This document shows positions 22,652-35,900 of a stretch of 64,000 bases of DNA, piece by piece (within the stretch, counting starts at the first letter, position 1; the number at the start of each line of letters is the position of its first letter). Origin of the DNA: Patiria pectinifera (taxonomy: Eukaryota > Echinodermata > Asteroidea > Valvatida > Asterinidae); NCBI GenBank assembly GCA_029964075.1, contig CM057141.1, positions 1,426,001 through 1,490,000 on the forward strand. Direction: 5' to 3'. The position numbers and the translations under genes were made by a program. The notes under the pieces were generated by a model. It saw nothing but the letters and a program-made list of their open reading frames with translations, was not told where the DNA came from and ran no database searches.

Positions 22652-22767
22652 CCCTAACTCCCTACTTACTTTTAGTAAGTAGAGGACCATTTCCGTCAAA
22701 ATCCATCACTCAGCTCCACATACATGACATGATGAAATCCACTGCTGAAGTGCTGGTGGATTTATTA
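22652..22767. mobile_element. Partial MITE, TTAA-CCCTAACTCC family
   Basis: It shares its left end (TTAACCCTAACTCCCTACT) and body with the complete element at 39503-39715. The right terminus is not found. Confidence 0.45.
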
Positions 22768-22822
22768 ATATTATTGACCTCAACTTCCGTTCAATCGATC
22801 ACCCAGATAAAAATTGGGTCAA

Positions 22823-23339
22823 AGGGAATGTACAACATTGGCTTTTGCTGCAATTTTCAGAAATAAGTGCATTTGGAGGATTTATATGTTTTAGCAAATA
22901 TTGTTAAACTGACTTGTTTCACGTTTTTGGCTTGTAGATGCTGGGAAAAACCAAGAAAACCAATTATATTCTTGTAGTCTGGTTCCCTGACCCCACTTAA
23001 GATGAAATGGAGTAATTTATAGACTTTGGGGAATTGTGTGGTCAGAGTATCAATTTAGCTGGCTTGTACCCATTCACAGGTGAGTAATCAATTGCAAAGA
23101 AGATGTGGAATAACTAAATATAAGAAATATGGAGTAGTTTTTTAAAATAGCCAGTTTTCTCCAGCGCTGATTGGCCGACCAGCGTTGGAAAAATACAAGT
23201 TTTCTTGAAAATGTCAGCACACCAGGAGCCGAAATTTTACAGGATGCTTTAGACTGTCATTCCCTATCAATCCAGTAAGGTTTTTCGTGATAATTGGATC
23301 ATTTCGTTTTTTGATGTTTGCAAATGTTGTATCTTCCCT
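22823..23339. mobile_element. MITE, AGGGAA-terminal TTAA family, reverse orientation
   Basis: Starts AGGGAATGTACAACATTGGC and ends GTTGTATCTTCCCT followed by TTAA. The left flank is TCAA, so one target copy has mutated. The body runs in the opposite orientation to the copy at 11251. Confidence 0.6.
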
Positions 23340-23709
23340 TTAATTCAAACATGGGAGTCTGTAACAAGACTAGTCCGTGTTTGGTACCAAGACGTTCACA
23401 GAAAAAAGTGAAAGTGGACTGGCGAGACTTACAGACACGTACTAACGGCCAGACATAGCGCTACATGTACCAAGTCTGGTTCCTAGCTTCTTTTATCATG
23501 TAATGTACATTGCCCTAGTTGGTATCTGGCTAAATCCTATTTTTCAACCCAAAGCAACCTTGTTTTGTAAATAAGCACAGCTAAAAAAAAATGCATGTTG
23601 TAAATAATGGCGATTGAATCTGTTTGTACATTAACATTAACTGAGTAACCTAACAAATAACCACAAATATAAAAATTAGACAGAGTTATCTTGAATTTGG
23701 TTGCCTTAC

Positions 23710-23909
23710 CTGTTACTAAGCAGCGACCCCAGCACCATGAGGCTGTCCTCCATGAAGCTGATCACCTCCGTGATGTTATCACCTCTCAGGAGGAGCTCCC
23801 CTCGGTTCTTGAAGTTAGCGAAGATGATCTCCCGAGCGCTCCATTCAGCGATGGTTGCCTTCAGCTTGGCTTCAATGTCTTTCTCTTTGACGGCTGAGAT
23901 ACAGATATC
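23710..23909 (-). CDS. DNAH5/8: Dynein exon e26, last exon visible
   Basis: 66 codons plus two bases, [18 protein letters not shown] to LGSLLSNR, with [18 protein letters not shown]. The donor GTAAGG is strong and the exon ends in phase 2, so at least one more exon is expected further left. None is found down to base 1. Confidence 0.96.
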
Positions 23910-26900
23910 CTAGTCGACATAGAAAAATAGGACTTCTTTCAGTACTACTTTGAAAACTTTTTCATTCAAAAAACTCAATAGCAGCATTTAAATACTGGAT
24001 GTAAGCAGAGATAATTTGTTTAAAAACTGTGGCCAATTAAAAAGGAAGAAAACGACATTGATTTGATCTCTTTATCCTAAAACAAGTCCAAAAAAATAGT
24101 TTGATTATAAAGGACTGAGAAAAAAATGCCCAAAGTACTACCTGAAACAAGCATTTGTGGCGATAGAAAAACAAAATGAATTATCTGAGATAGTTGTAGT
24201 CAAGTCCGTCACGATCAAATCACAAAGTTATCACTAGTTCATCATAAGTCATGTCATAAGTCAATCACAAGGAAGATCACAAGTCACAAGGGATGAATAA
24301 TGACAAAGAAAGCCCTTGCTAAAGTTCATTTCAATAGCTTGCTACTGGGGGGGTGGGGTGGCCTAGTGGTTAGGGTTCAAGACTCATGATCAGAGGGGCA
24401 GGGGTTCGAATCCAGCTGCTGGCCATATGTTGTGTCCTTGGGCAAGCCACTTCACCCCACTTGCCTCTCTCCACCCAGGAGTACAAATGGGTACCGGCAT
24501 TAGCTAGGGAGTAACCTGGGATGGCCTAGCATCCCATCCAGGGGGAATCAAAATATTCCCAGCTGTTTCGTGCCAAGGGAACCGGAGATAAATGCCGGCC
24601 TGATGGGCCATATTGGCTCGTGACAGACTTTACTTTTTCCTTTTATTCTTGAAACTGGATGCATAATGATTGACGTCACTACGACTCTTCAGTCTCCAGC
24701 ACTGAATAAAAAGCTGACCTCTGAACTTTGACCTAACAAACTGACCTCAATATCCTCCTTGGACTGGAGCAGCGGTGCCTCCATGATGTTCCTGAGACAG
24801 AATGTCTCACTCTCCACATCAAAGACATGTCCCGTCGTCTCTGCCATCCTCTGCCAGTGACGCGGCTTCATCGCCTTGTTGGTCATCAGCTCCAGGAGAG
24901 GACACGTCTCGTTGAAGTCGTCGATGGTGTTCTTAAGATCATTGAAAGCCGGCCACTCCTTCAGTGCACGCGGAAGCTTGCGACATCTTTCCAAAGACAC
25001 AGACTAACCAAGTTTAATGTCACGTCCTCAAAAATACTGACTCATCTGTTTAGGGCGATGGCCAAGTTGTTACAGAAGCAATTTTATGTTTTCATTCAGT
25101 TGTGGAATTCTAAACTTTCTGTTTTATTTTTTAAAAGTAACCAATTAAAAACCAAGTGCAGGTTATCAATGATTCAATTCAATAACCACGTTTGGCCACA
25201 TTTACGAGCCGTAAACCACAGAAATATTAGACAGTTTTTTAAACGTACAAAATAAAACAAAAAGTGATTCCTCCTTTTCTCTTTATAACACTTCGTATTT
25301 TTGACAACTTCTAGCAAATTGGATATCATCTTAAACTTTTCATTACTTAGCTTACAAGAGGACTAAACTTTTCAGAATATATTACTCAAAGAACAACACT
25401 TGGAAAATAAAATCAAACAACACTCATGAAATGTTATGGTTATGGTTAGAATACAGAATGCGAGTATAGTTTCACCGCAACCATGCACAACCCAATGCAC
25501 ACCAAACATGAAACATGAGCAAAACTCAGGAATTTTAACATTAATGATCATGCAGTAAGTCTGTGGGAATTTTATAAACGGAATTAACTGACCAAAGTAG
25601 GGAACCCTATTGAAAAAACATCCGGATGCCTGTTAAAGAAACCCAACCCAAAAAATGAAATCTCGGCAGTTGCTGTTCACATTGTTCATAAAGGTCCGCA
25701 CAATAATACTACCGCGTCCCTGCTTCAATACAGAAAAATACAAGTGTGTACAGTGAGCTCTTTAGCGTTACGGTGTAAAGTACATTTTCGCAAGCGTCAC
25801 AAACGTGAATCCGTTTAGTATTTCCATTTAGTATGCTTTTCATTTTGAAAATTCCCCACAAATGACATTCAAAACCTTTCTTTTTCATTGTCTGAGAAGA
25901 TACTAAGTAATATGTAAAGTTGGTTACAGGTACCCAATCCCATAATCCGGAACCGGTTCCTGACATCAGCGGTCGGTACTCGGGTACCCGGTTCCGATGC
26001 ACAGCCCTAGATAGAAGGTGAACACATTGACTTAAGGTTTGTGAATAGGAAAAACCAAAAAGTATTTTGAAATGCTGATTTTTTTTTACCAGATAAATAT
26101 AATATCCCAAGAAAACTTCTCAATATGTTTGATTCTGATAACTTTCGGGATAGATTGTGGAGTCCTTTTTTCAGGAATTTGGCTAGCTGTTTGGGTTATG
26201 GGTGAAGGGCGGGTGGGGTGTTAGGGCAGGATAAGACGTTCTGTGCTGGTTAGGGAGTGTCTTTAGAAGACGTCACAGGCATCCATCGTGCAGAGGGCAG
26301 TGAAAGACCTCAACGACAAACAAACAACAAAAACAACACCAACAACCGATGGAAACAGCCCACCTGTTAGTAAACAACTCACAAAAGCAAAGAGAAATGG
26401 AGGTGTTAAGAAAGTACAAACAAGCAAGGATTTGCAAACAGAAAACATGCACATAGAAAAAACATGCGAGGAATGTGTTTAAATTGGGATTATGGAACAT
26501 CTGATTGAATGCACTGGCAGACACTGATTATTTTGATCACTTTTAATTTGTACTAAAAACACAGGGATAAATGAGGGTTAGTCAACCACAATCTTAATGC
26601 CACATCACAACAAATCGCCAAGCCAATGGAATTCCAACGAGTTGTAATAAAGTCAATCACAAGTCAAAAATGATCTATCACAAGTCAATCACAAGTCAGT
26701 CACAAGTCAATCACAAGTCAGTCACAAGTCAATCACAAGTCAATCACAAGTCAATCACAAGTCAATCACAAGTCAATCACAAGTCAATCACAAGTCAGTC
26801 ACAAGTCAAATCACAAGTCAATCACAAGTCAATCACAAGTCAATCACAAGTCAATCACAAGTCAATCACAAGTCAATCACAAGTCAATCACAAGTCAATC

Positions 26901-29900
26901 ACAAGTCAATCACAAGTCAGTCACAAGTCAGTCACAAGTCAGTCACAAGTCAATCACAAGTCAATCACAAGTCAAATCGCAAGTCAGGTCACAATTAACA
27001 GGGGTTGAACAATAACAAATAACTGAGCCTTTAACAAAGTTACTTTGAACAGCTTGTGACTAAACTTAAGACTCCATGGCTTGTGATGGACTTGTGATGG
27101 ACTTCTAATGACTGCCAACGACTTGTGATATCCTTATTACAACTCTAGAAACCCTTTTTCTCTTGAGATCCCACCTGTTCTGGAACTCAATCAGTTCCTG
27201 GTTGATCTTCTCGATATCCACGTCCACCCACAGGATATCATAGTATCCATTCACCCGATCGATGACGTCGTTGTACAACCCGTACAGCTTCTGTAAGAGA
27301 TTCAACTCCTTCTTGATTTGCAGCAGCTCTGGGTAGTCGGTGACCGATAGGCCAAAGAGTTCCTCACCGCCGGTGTAGGTGATGTACTTGCGGTACAGGG
27401 TGTCGAATCGGTTCTGGTAGATCACTAGACGATCACTGGCTTCCTTTGGCGGGATACCGGTGACCATGGGGCCGCTCTGGAAAGAGGAAGAAAGCAGGGA
27501 ACAATGAATGAAAGTCAGAAAGTCGATCATAAAAAGAATTTGATGATAGTGCAGGGATATAATTTCGTCGTGTCAGTGCAACAAGGTTGTAACTCCATTC
27601 TGCAACAAAGTCGTATCTCACGCCAATACGCTCCGTGCAACAATACGCTCCACGTCAACGTCCATTGACTTTGCGTGTACATCCGGGTTATTTTAAGCGA
27701 GATACGACCTTTTGACATTCTGCAACTCGCGTTTTGCGTCGTTCATGCCATTTTAGGAGATACGACCTTGTTGCACTGCCGCGACGATTTGATATAGCTG
27801 TTTTAAAAATCATGAAGCGTTACCTGCAAAATTCACCAGAGTTGAAATGTATTCAAATTTGGCAAATTTGCAGCGCAAAAACTTGCAATGACATCATACA
27901 TTCATGTTCAAATTGGTTTTCGTGTTGAGTATGAACCAGCATTTAAGCTGATTCAATACATGACTTTTTGGTTTGTGAATGTACCCATGCTGTAGTCACA
28001 CAACATAGGGGCTGACGCCCAAATGTTGAACCCCAACAAATGTGCAATTAGTTAATTGGATTTTTGATGATTGAGGCTGATTCCTAAAGCAAGACTCCTA
28101 TGGTAGTTGACAGGATAAAAAAACGAACACAAATGGTGAAACTGACAAGGTTTGTTTTGTATTAATATAAGGATTGGCAAAGAAATCAAGTGGAGTGGGA
28201 ATCGAACCCAGGACTCACATCGTGATAGTCACCGTAGTAGTCACTACAGTCCGAGATGAAGTCCTGTACATCGCTGAGCAGACCCCCACGGAAGTCTGGT
28301 TGGATCTGTAGCAGGTGATGAGACATCTCGATGGACTGAGCAGCAACCCTCTCCCAAGAGTAACGCAAGGTGTCCACCTTCTCTGCATCCTCCTTGGCTA
28401 TCAACAGCTCGTACTTGTTGAGGAGGGCGTAAGATTCCTGTTGAGGGAGGCGGTACAAGACAGGACCAGATTAGTTTGGAGCCAGACTCTCTCCTTTGAT
28501 ACAGTAAGGAGAAATTAAAGAGCTCTCACATTGGCTTTTCCGCAAGTCCTTTGTTTTTGTTCCGTTTTTTTTTTCTTCTTCAGATTCCATCCCAAAATCC
28601 CATAGATTTTGTACATGTCTTTTCCGATGGCCTCTTTGGGCATTCATCTTTGTTATACATTGATCAAAGTTAGCATGGGCGGAGACCCCATAGCAAAGTC
28701 ATGCAGTGAAAAGTGACATCATAATGATGTCATCATGTGTCATGTGACGTCATCTGAAAAGTGCATTTTTCAATGGCCTATATCTACAGAACTACAAGGC
28801 TGATTGGGTTGAAACATTGTATGTTCATATACAGGGATGTGCTATAGATGAAAATTGAGGTAACGTCATGATGACACCACCAAATGATTTTATACGGACT
28901 TTTGAAGTTTATCGCAATATCTCTCGAACGCAACATGCTAAGTTCAAAATTCTTTTTGTAATGGGTTTGTTAGGTTAGAGACAAGTGACAATTTACGACT
29001 GGTTGTGAAAAAAATAATTTATGATGTTGTGTATTTTTTCACTAGTTGTAAATTATTTTGCGACGTCCCAGTCATAATTTTGTTGCATCAAAAAAATTGA
29101 AAAAGCAATTCATGTCTTGTGACAACAAACAATTCTAGATGTCACACAAAAAATTCACGTCCAATAAAAAAAATATATATCTTGAATACATACATATATA
29201 CTTGTGATTGACTTGTGATTGACTTGTGATTGACTTGTGATTGACATGTGATTGACTTGTGATTGACTCGTGATCGACTTGTGATTGACTTGTGATTGAC
29301 TTGTGTTAATTGATTACACCTGCTCTAAACTCAATCCACTTACCTCAATAGGACCGATCTCCATATCAATGCGGATCTCGTTCTCCCGCACCTCCTTGAG
29401 TGACTGCATGACCAGCCGGATATCGTCCAGATCCTTGATGGGTCGATTCAACCTCTTACTGACTTCATCGATGAAATCAAAGATCTCTTCCATCATGGTG
29501 CGGTATTTGTCGTTACAGGCTCGGCTGTAGGCCAGCTGCCAGGCATGGGTCTCGGTGGTCAGGGCTAGCTTCAGGCTCTCTGTAAAAGGAAACAAAAATA
29601 AGTCAAGGTTATTTTTTAAAATCTTTATAAACCACTTTTTTTTTACCCAGTGTTCAACTGTCCGAGATGTCGGGAGGTGTACATGTACTTCATATAGGGC
29701 TTTTGAACTTGAGATTCACATCGTAACAAAATTAAAAAGGGCCCAGGGTTAACTCTGTCCATATTTATATATTTACGTATGTCTAATGAGCTGAGGTCAG
29801 AGGTTCAGTTATGATAAAAAAAAATCAGAGGTCAATGACTACGACTTTTCATTTTGTAGTTCATTCTACAACTTTTACAGCCATAAAGCTGCATCATACA

Positions 29901-32900
29901 GCTTGTCCAACTTATCAGAAATCTTCTGTGAGGTTTTAAAATCCCCCCCCAAAATTGTACTGAAGTCCAAACATTAAAAACAAATACACATCTACTTTTT
30001 GAGCCGTGAAATTGAACAGACTCACCATAAGACTAAATTTACATTAATTTTTTTAAGAGTACAATTTTTAATCTGAAGCTAAAAGTCAGTCTATCCTTCA
30101 CATCCAATTCCACACTGACCAGTGAATAGAGCGATAGCGCCAACGTTATAGAACTCCGGCTCGGCAGTGATTTGGGCTTCCAAGTCGCTATAGTGAACCA
30201 GCATGGCCTGGAAGTCACTCAGCTTGGGTCCAGCCGCCAGGAACTCCTCCAGCATCTCGCTGCGCTCCTTCTGCCAGATGGGATGGTAGTGAGCGAAGCG
30301 CTCCAGGGCGGTGGTCACCTCCTTCTTGGTGGAGTTGACGCAGGTGGAGAGCAGGGAGACCAGCTTGGCGATCTCTTTGTTCTCGCTGACGCTCTTGAAG
30401 TAGTTCTTGACAGGGATCTGTGGAGTGATGGCCTGGACTGGGGTATCTTCTGGACGGCCTGTTGATGGTTAAATGACAAAAATACGTAATATAAAGTTTT
30501 GTAGATTTACAAGTTTTGGGATGCATAGCCCTAGGGGCCATATCAATCAACAAAAGTTTACTGAAGTTTTGTTAAACATGAAGTAGTGTAGTGCTAGAAC
30601 TGTTAGGAAGTTCTGAAACTTTGTGAGTCAGTTTGGCACAGTGGTTACTTTCCTCGCCGTCCAACGCCATGGCCCGGGTTCGATTCCTGCCTGAACCACA
30701 TGTGAATTGGGTTTTCAGTCCCTACCTGATCCGTGGGTTTTTCCCTAGAATATTCTTTTGGGCTTTTCCTCCCACCTCTAAAACTGTAATTTCTTCTCAT
30801 TGTCTTCTATCTTCAAGCTTCTGAGCTACAGTGCCTAGGGCACTTTTGAGAAATCCTTGTTTCATTAGCAAAAAGAAATTGAAAAAAAAAACAATTTATA
30901 AAAAATAAAAAATAAACACTTCTCCAAATAAGATATCATTTTCTAACTTAGTCATTTTCATTCTCATTAGCCAGTCTCCAAATGCAAAAGCTGAACCCAC
31001 CCACCCCCCCCCCAAAAAAACGATAAATAATCTTGATCCATATTTGTATCTGACCTCCTTTGCGAGACACGATATCACTGCGGGAGCTCTCAGATGCAGC
31101 CATACTGGAGATGCTGCTTCGTCTTCCTTGGTCACCGAGGGCGATGGCTCGTAAGTCTGCCTCTTGCTTGGCCTGTGAGGGGCAAATCAAAGGAGTGAGT
31201 ATTTACTGCTGGTCAGTAGAGGTATGACCCATAAAGGGTGGGAGAAGTGAGACAAAAGATATTTGCTCCCACTTCTGAATAGCAACAGAAACTGCCAATG
31301 ACCAGTGCTGAAGTCGAGTCAAGTCGCACACAAGTCAGGACACAAGTAACAGTAGATGAATTAAAAAAGAGGAATGCATCAGTCTTCGTTCATTAGGATG
31401 GCTTATGACTTGACTGGGGACAGATTGAATTGTGATTGACCTTTAAGTACTCAACAAGTGACACTGACAATTAGGAGCATACAATGTGTAGTGTTAAGAT
31501 AAAAAGAACCACGAAGAGTCAATGATGTCTGCCCCCCCCCCATTCCTGACATTTAGAGATGTTTCTTCATTTCACTTTGACCTGTGTAAATGCCCCAAGC
31601 TTCCTGGTCAACTGAAGAATTCACAAATCATCCACAAAGGAAGTGTTGTACCAAATTTCAACTTCTGACAAAATCCAGATTTGGGGGGGTTTCATGAGGC
31701 AGTCCTTAAAATATTCTAATTGGGAATCAAAGAGATTTCCTAAATTCTAAGAAACTGCAAGTTGGACCCAATGACCAACAAGCTTCTCCTGGGACCTTAG
31801 GGAACTTAAAAATTAATGAGTTATGGCCGCCAATTGGATTCAGCTGCTTCCAGAAGCACACGTGCAATTGCAAGTCATAGTCAAGTAATCTGGGCGTGGC
31901 CTTGCAAGACCTGGACCGGTTCTCACCTTTGACTTGCGTTCTTTGTTCCACTGAGCCACGCCCTTGGCCACGCCCAGTATCAACTGAGCGGCTTTATTGA
32001 CAGCTTGTTGGACCTCATCCAGGGCCGGTTGCATGATGATGTTAGGGATGGACAGGGTCACGTTGCAACGGAAGAAAGGGCTGTCCTTCTTCTGTATGTC
32101 GCTGCGTTGAAGGTCTTAAAACAAAAACAAGAAAGCGAGTAGTTGTTTACTACCATTGAATTATTTTGGCAGTCTAGGGGTAGTTTCACACTTCATGTAA
32201 AAAACAAAAGCAAACAAAATTTTGGTTATTTATAAGATAGAGTTTACGTCGGGAAGATGAATATACATCTCCCAACGCAAACTCCATCTTATTAATAGTT
32301 TGGTTGTGGTACCCACTGTTGCAACAGATTCAAATCAACCAGTCGACCCCGGCAAATTTGGCGGACGAGTGGTAAGACGTCTGCACTAGTAAGCTGGAAG
32401 CCAAGGGTTCGAGTCCCACCCAAGTAAGCGTGTGAATTTTTTTCTCGTAAGTCATTGGACAACACTGAGTACACAGTGTTTATAAAATATGTCAACAACT
32501 TTAATTTCATATTCACACTTGTTTTTAACCCTGACGAATTAATTTTCCTCTGAAATTCCATGAGTTACGATGAGTTTTTTGACAAGTTATACCAATGCAT
32601 ATGTGTGGTAATACATGTAAATAACAAATGATGGACAATGTACTCAAGGAACGTAAAATGTTAAGTGGCTTTTCTGAGTCACACAATTGGTAGCTCGTTG
32701 TGTTACAAATCCATTTTTTTAGGCCTGTCTGCATCCTTTCAGCACTCTTTCAACACTTCTTCAGTGCCACATTCTTTACAAATCCTCCTCAAGAGCTCCA
32801 ATACTTGAAAGGGTCTTTTAGTGACGACTCACCAATGTAGCTCATGTGAGAGCTGCTAGTCACTCTCTTGCGGATGGAGTCCAGCGTCTGCCGAGTCACT

Positions 32901-35900
32901 TTGAGCAAAGCGTCCAGGTTCCGATGGTTGAAGTGAGCCAGCAATTCCTGGGCTACCTCCTCTAAGTTCTCCTGCATCTCTCGTTTACGTTTGGCGACGT
33001 TCATCGCGGCGGCGGAGTGGGCTCGAGACCGGCCACCGCTGCCTAGGCTACGAGACGTGCTGCGAGCACTCAGACGGGACGGGGTAGGACTGGTATGACG
33101 CTTCTCCCCATCTATCAAGACAATTTTTTTACATCAAAAATCGTCACCATGCGAAACTGATGAGGGTCTCTTTTCATCAATATTCAGTTAAAAACAGAAA
33201 TCAACGGGAAAAGGATTCAAATCTCCAGAAAGAGAATTCCAGAGAGTCATACCAGTGTTGGCTCAATTCCAACTCGTCCCATTTTGTGTTACGTGAATAC
33301 TGAATGTTCATAAAGGTCAGGCCCTAAGCAAGAAGTACGAAAAAACTTAATTGTGAGTCAAGAAGCCTGGCATTCAAATTCAGTGGCAGTTTCTAGCAAC
33401 TCTTAAGAAATAAATTTCTTGAAACCGTTTAACGGATAATTTTTAAGGCAATTTTTTTTGCTAAACAAGAATCAAATGGAAACCACGCACATCATTTACC
33501 ACACGGAGAGTGGCCAGTTACCTTTTTGACAATTGAATCTACAACAGACATTTCTGAAACCGTGGCTTTGTCTCAAGCTTCACCTTCGAAAGATTTTAAG
33601 TCTCTGACTCGGGGGACGGGAGGTTCCCCAGCTCAATAGTCCTTTATCTTCTTTAAGAACTTTACATCCTCAAACATGATGCTAAAGTTTCAATATGTCT
33701 TTAATTTTGTTTGGACTTTGAAGGCGTCTACGTAATTCTGAAACCACAGATGAAGCCTGACCTAAAGCAAAGCCAAGATTTCATAAACCCCTTTATGAGA
33801 TGTCTTACTTTCTTCGGTGACATCCTTCTCTTTCTCCTCCTCGTCTTCTTCTTCCTCTTCTTTCTCATCTTCAAAGCTCATTAGCATATTAATGACCTCA
33901 TTGGCTGCCTCCTCGACCTGAGTGCTCTTGTTCTGTATGGTGATGGCGCCACGGTTACACAGATCCTACATCCAAACAAAAAAGCATCATAGATTTTGGA
34001 ATCAATTCAGGAAGATAAATAGGAAAGTGCTGTCAAGATTTCTTTCAGTCTTCCACAACGCAGATTTTTTTTTAGAAATTCGCAATTCAAATACTCATCT
34101 AAAAGTGGGAGTCTCACATGCTTACAACATTCAAATGAGAGTACAGCCTGTTCCTTATAATCCAGCGACAACCATTTTCTGAGATGGCACCAGACTCGCG
34201 CGAGTCACGCTAAGTAAGTACGCACGCACTCCGGGCTCCTTCAACCAATAGGTTCACCAAAATGCATGCACGTCTTGTCTTTAAGAATGCATGCCGCACA
34301 CGCGCAGACGTGTTGCCACCTCAAAATCGGCTCCTAATTTATATTGTTGGATTAGTCCATAGGTGCTTCATAATATTCCATCGTGTTACGCGCACATACA
34401 GCATTTTTTTGACGAGGAACAGCCTTTCAATGTCAGGGCCTAATGTAATGAGTACGCTTAGCAAAAATATTGCTCCATTCTGACGTCGTAAGTAGTATGA
34501 ATCACAAGACATTTTGAATGGAAACCTGTTTTAGCTAAGCCAATATTTTCTGTGTTGAGGAACTTCTTGAAATTTGTCACAAGTTCCTGTATTAGCAAAT
34601 TGCAATCGCAATCCTCTAATAACTCCATTGCTTCACGTATCATTCATTGGAAACATTATTCAGAATCAGTAATGTTCTATAAGCACAATGCAAGTCGTCT
34701 GTACAAACCTGTGTGTTCTGTAAGAACTGATCAATGGTCCATGGTTCATCCTCAGGCAGTTCACACAGCGGAGTGGTACTCATGTCAAACAGGACTGCGT
34801 TGATGCGGAACTGGCACAGGTCGTTGGCTCGGTCCATCAACAGCTCCAACTCACCTTAAAAAAAAGGGAAAATTCATGCTTTAACTTGGTACTTACTTGG
34901 TTGGTTCTTCTCCTAAGGACTTCCACAAAGGAGTATAACTAGGAGGCCAGAAACACCGGGGCAAACCCCTTCCTTTGGAGATAAGTGTTACTGGGTTCTT
35001 TTACGTGCGTTAGGCCTTATACAACGCACGGGACCTCCGGCTTAACGTCCCATCCGAAGGACGGAGCAATATTGTTTAAGTGCCTTGCTTAAGGGCACAA
35101 GTGTTCGGCCCGGGCTCGAACCCACCCCACTGTTGCCTCAGAAACACCAGAACATGAGTCCGGTGCTCTTAACTGCTAGGCCATGACACTTCATTGACCC
35201 AAACGTCCTAAGGGCTCTTTGGGGGTCAAGGACCAGAAATGCATACTACAGGTTACTACTGAGTAGTATTTTGTAGCTTTAGGTGAGGTTAGGAAACTCA
35301 AGGGCTAAATGGCTCAAGAAACTTATGAAGGAAGGTTCTTATTGTAAGAATCGGGCTTTAAAAGAATAAGAACTGTAATCAAGTCCTCTTAGGTCATCAC
35401 AAGTCGCGTCACAAGTCAAGTGAGAAGTAATTAAAATAAACTGTGACCAAGGAAATCCGTTGTCATTGTTCATCCCCTGGCATTAGTAACCTGACTTGTG
35501 ATTTGGACTCTACTACAACTCAAAAAAGACATCCTCAAAATGAACATCTGTATGTTCTTTAAATTTTGCTGTTGATTCAAAACGTGGAATTTAGGACCCA
35601 ACTAAATTGTAATTTTCTCTTCGCTCCCAGAATGCAAGGCAACATACAAAATCTGTGGGCTTAGTCACTGTACCGCCCTGCCTATTACTCACTGTAAAAC
35701 TACCCAAGCACTCTATGGTTTTTATGGATTTACCAGTGAGTAAACACAATGTAATACAATGTAATACAATGTAATACATGTACAATGTAATACAATGTAA
35801 TGCAATTTGATACAATGTAATACAATGTAATACAATGTGATACAATATAATACAATGTAATACAATGTAATGCAATGTAATGCAATGTAATACAATGTAA

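Larger units (their letters stand above)
21448..23709. other. Gene-free junction between array 1 and dynein
   Basis: No GPCR and no further dynein exon is seen on either strand, although the dynein frame must continue in this direction. It holds a partial CCCTAACTCC-type MITE at about 22652-22767 and an AGGGAA-family MITE at 22823-23339. The rest is A/T-rich. Confidence 0.5.

Noticed and set aside
24356..24425. tRNA gene candidates at 24356, 30630, 32362, 35100 (minus) and 47830
   Set aside because: A and B boxes are present but there is no convincing cloverleaf or acceptor stem, and each continues into a SINE body.
26670..27008. Open frame of 112 codons and CRISPR-like regular repeats
   Set aside because: The frame is the translated 11-bp minisatellite (SQVNHK repeats). 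There are no unique spacers, and the context is an animal intron.
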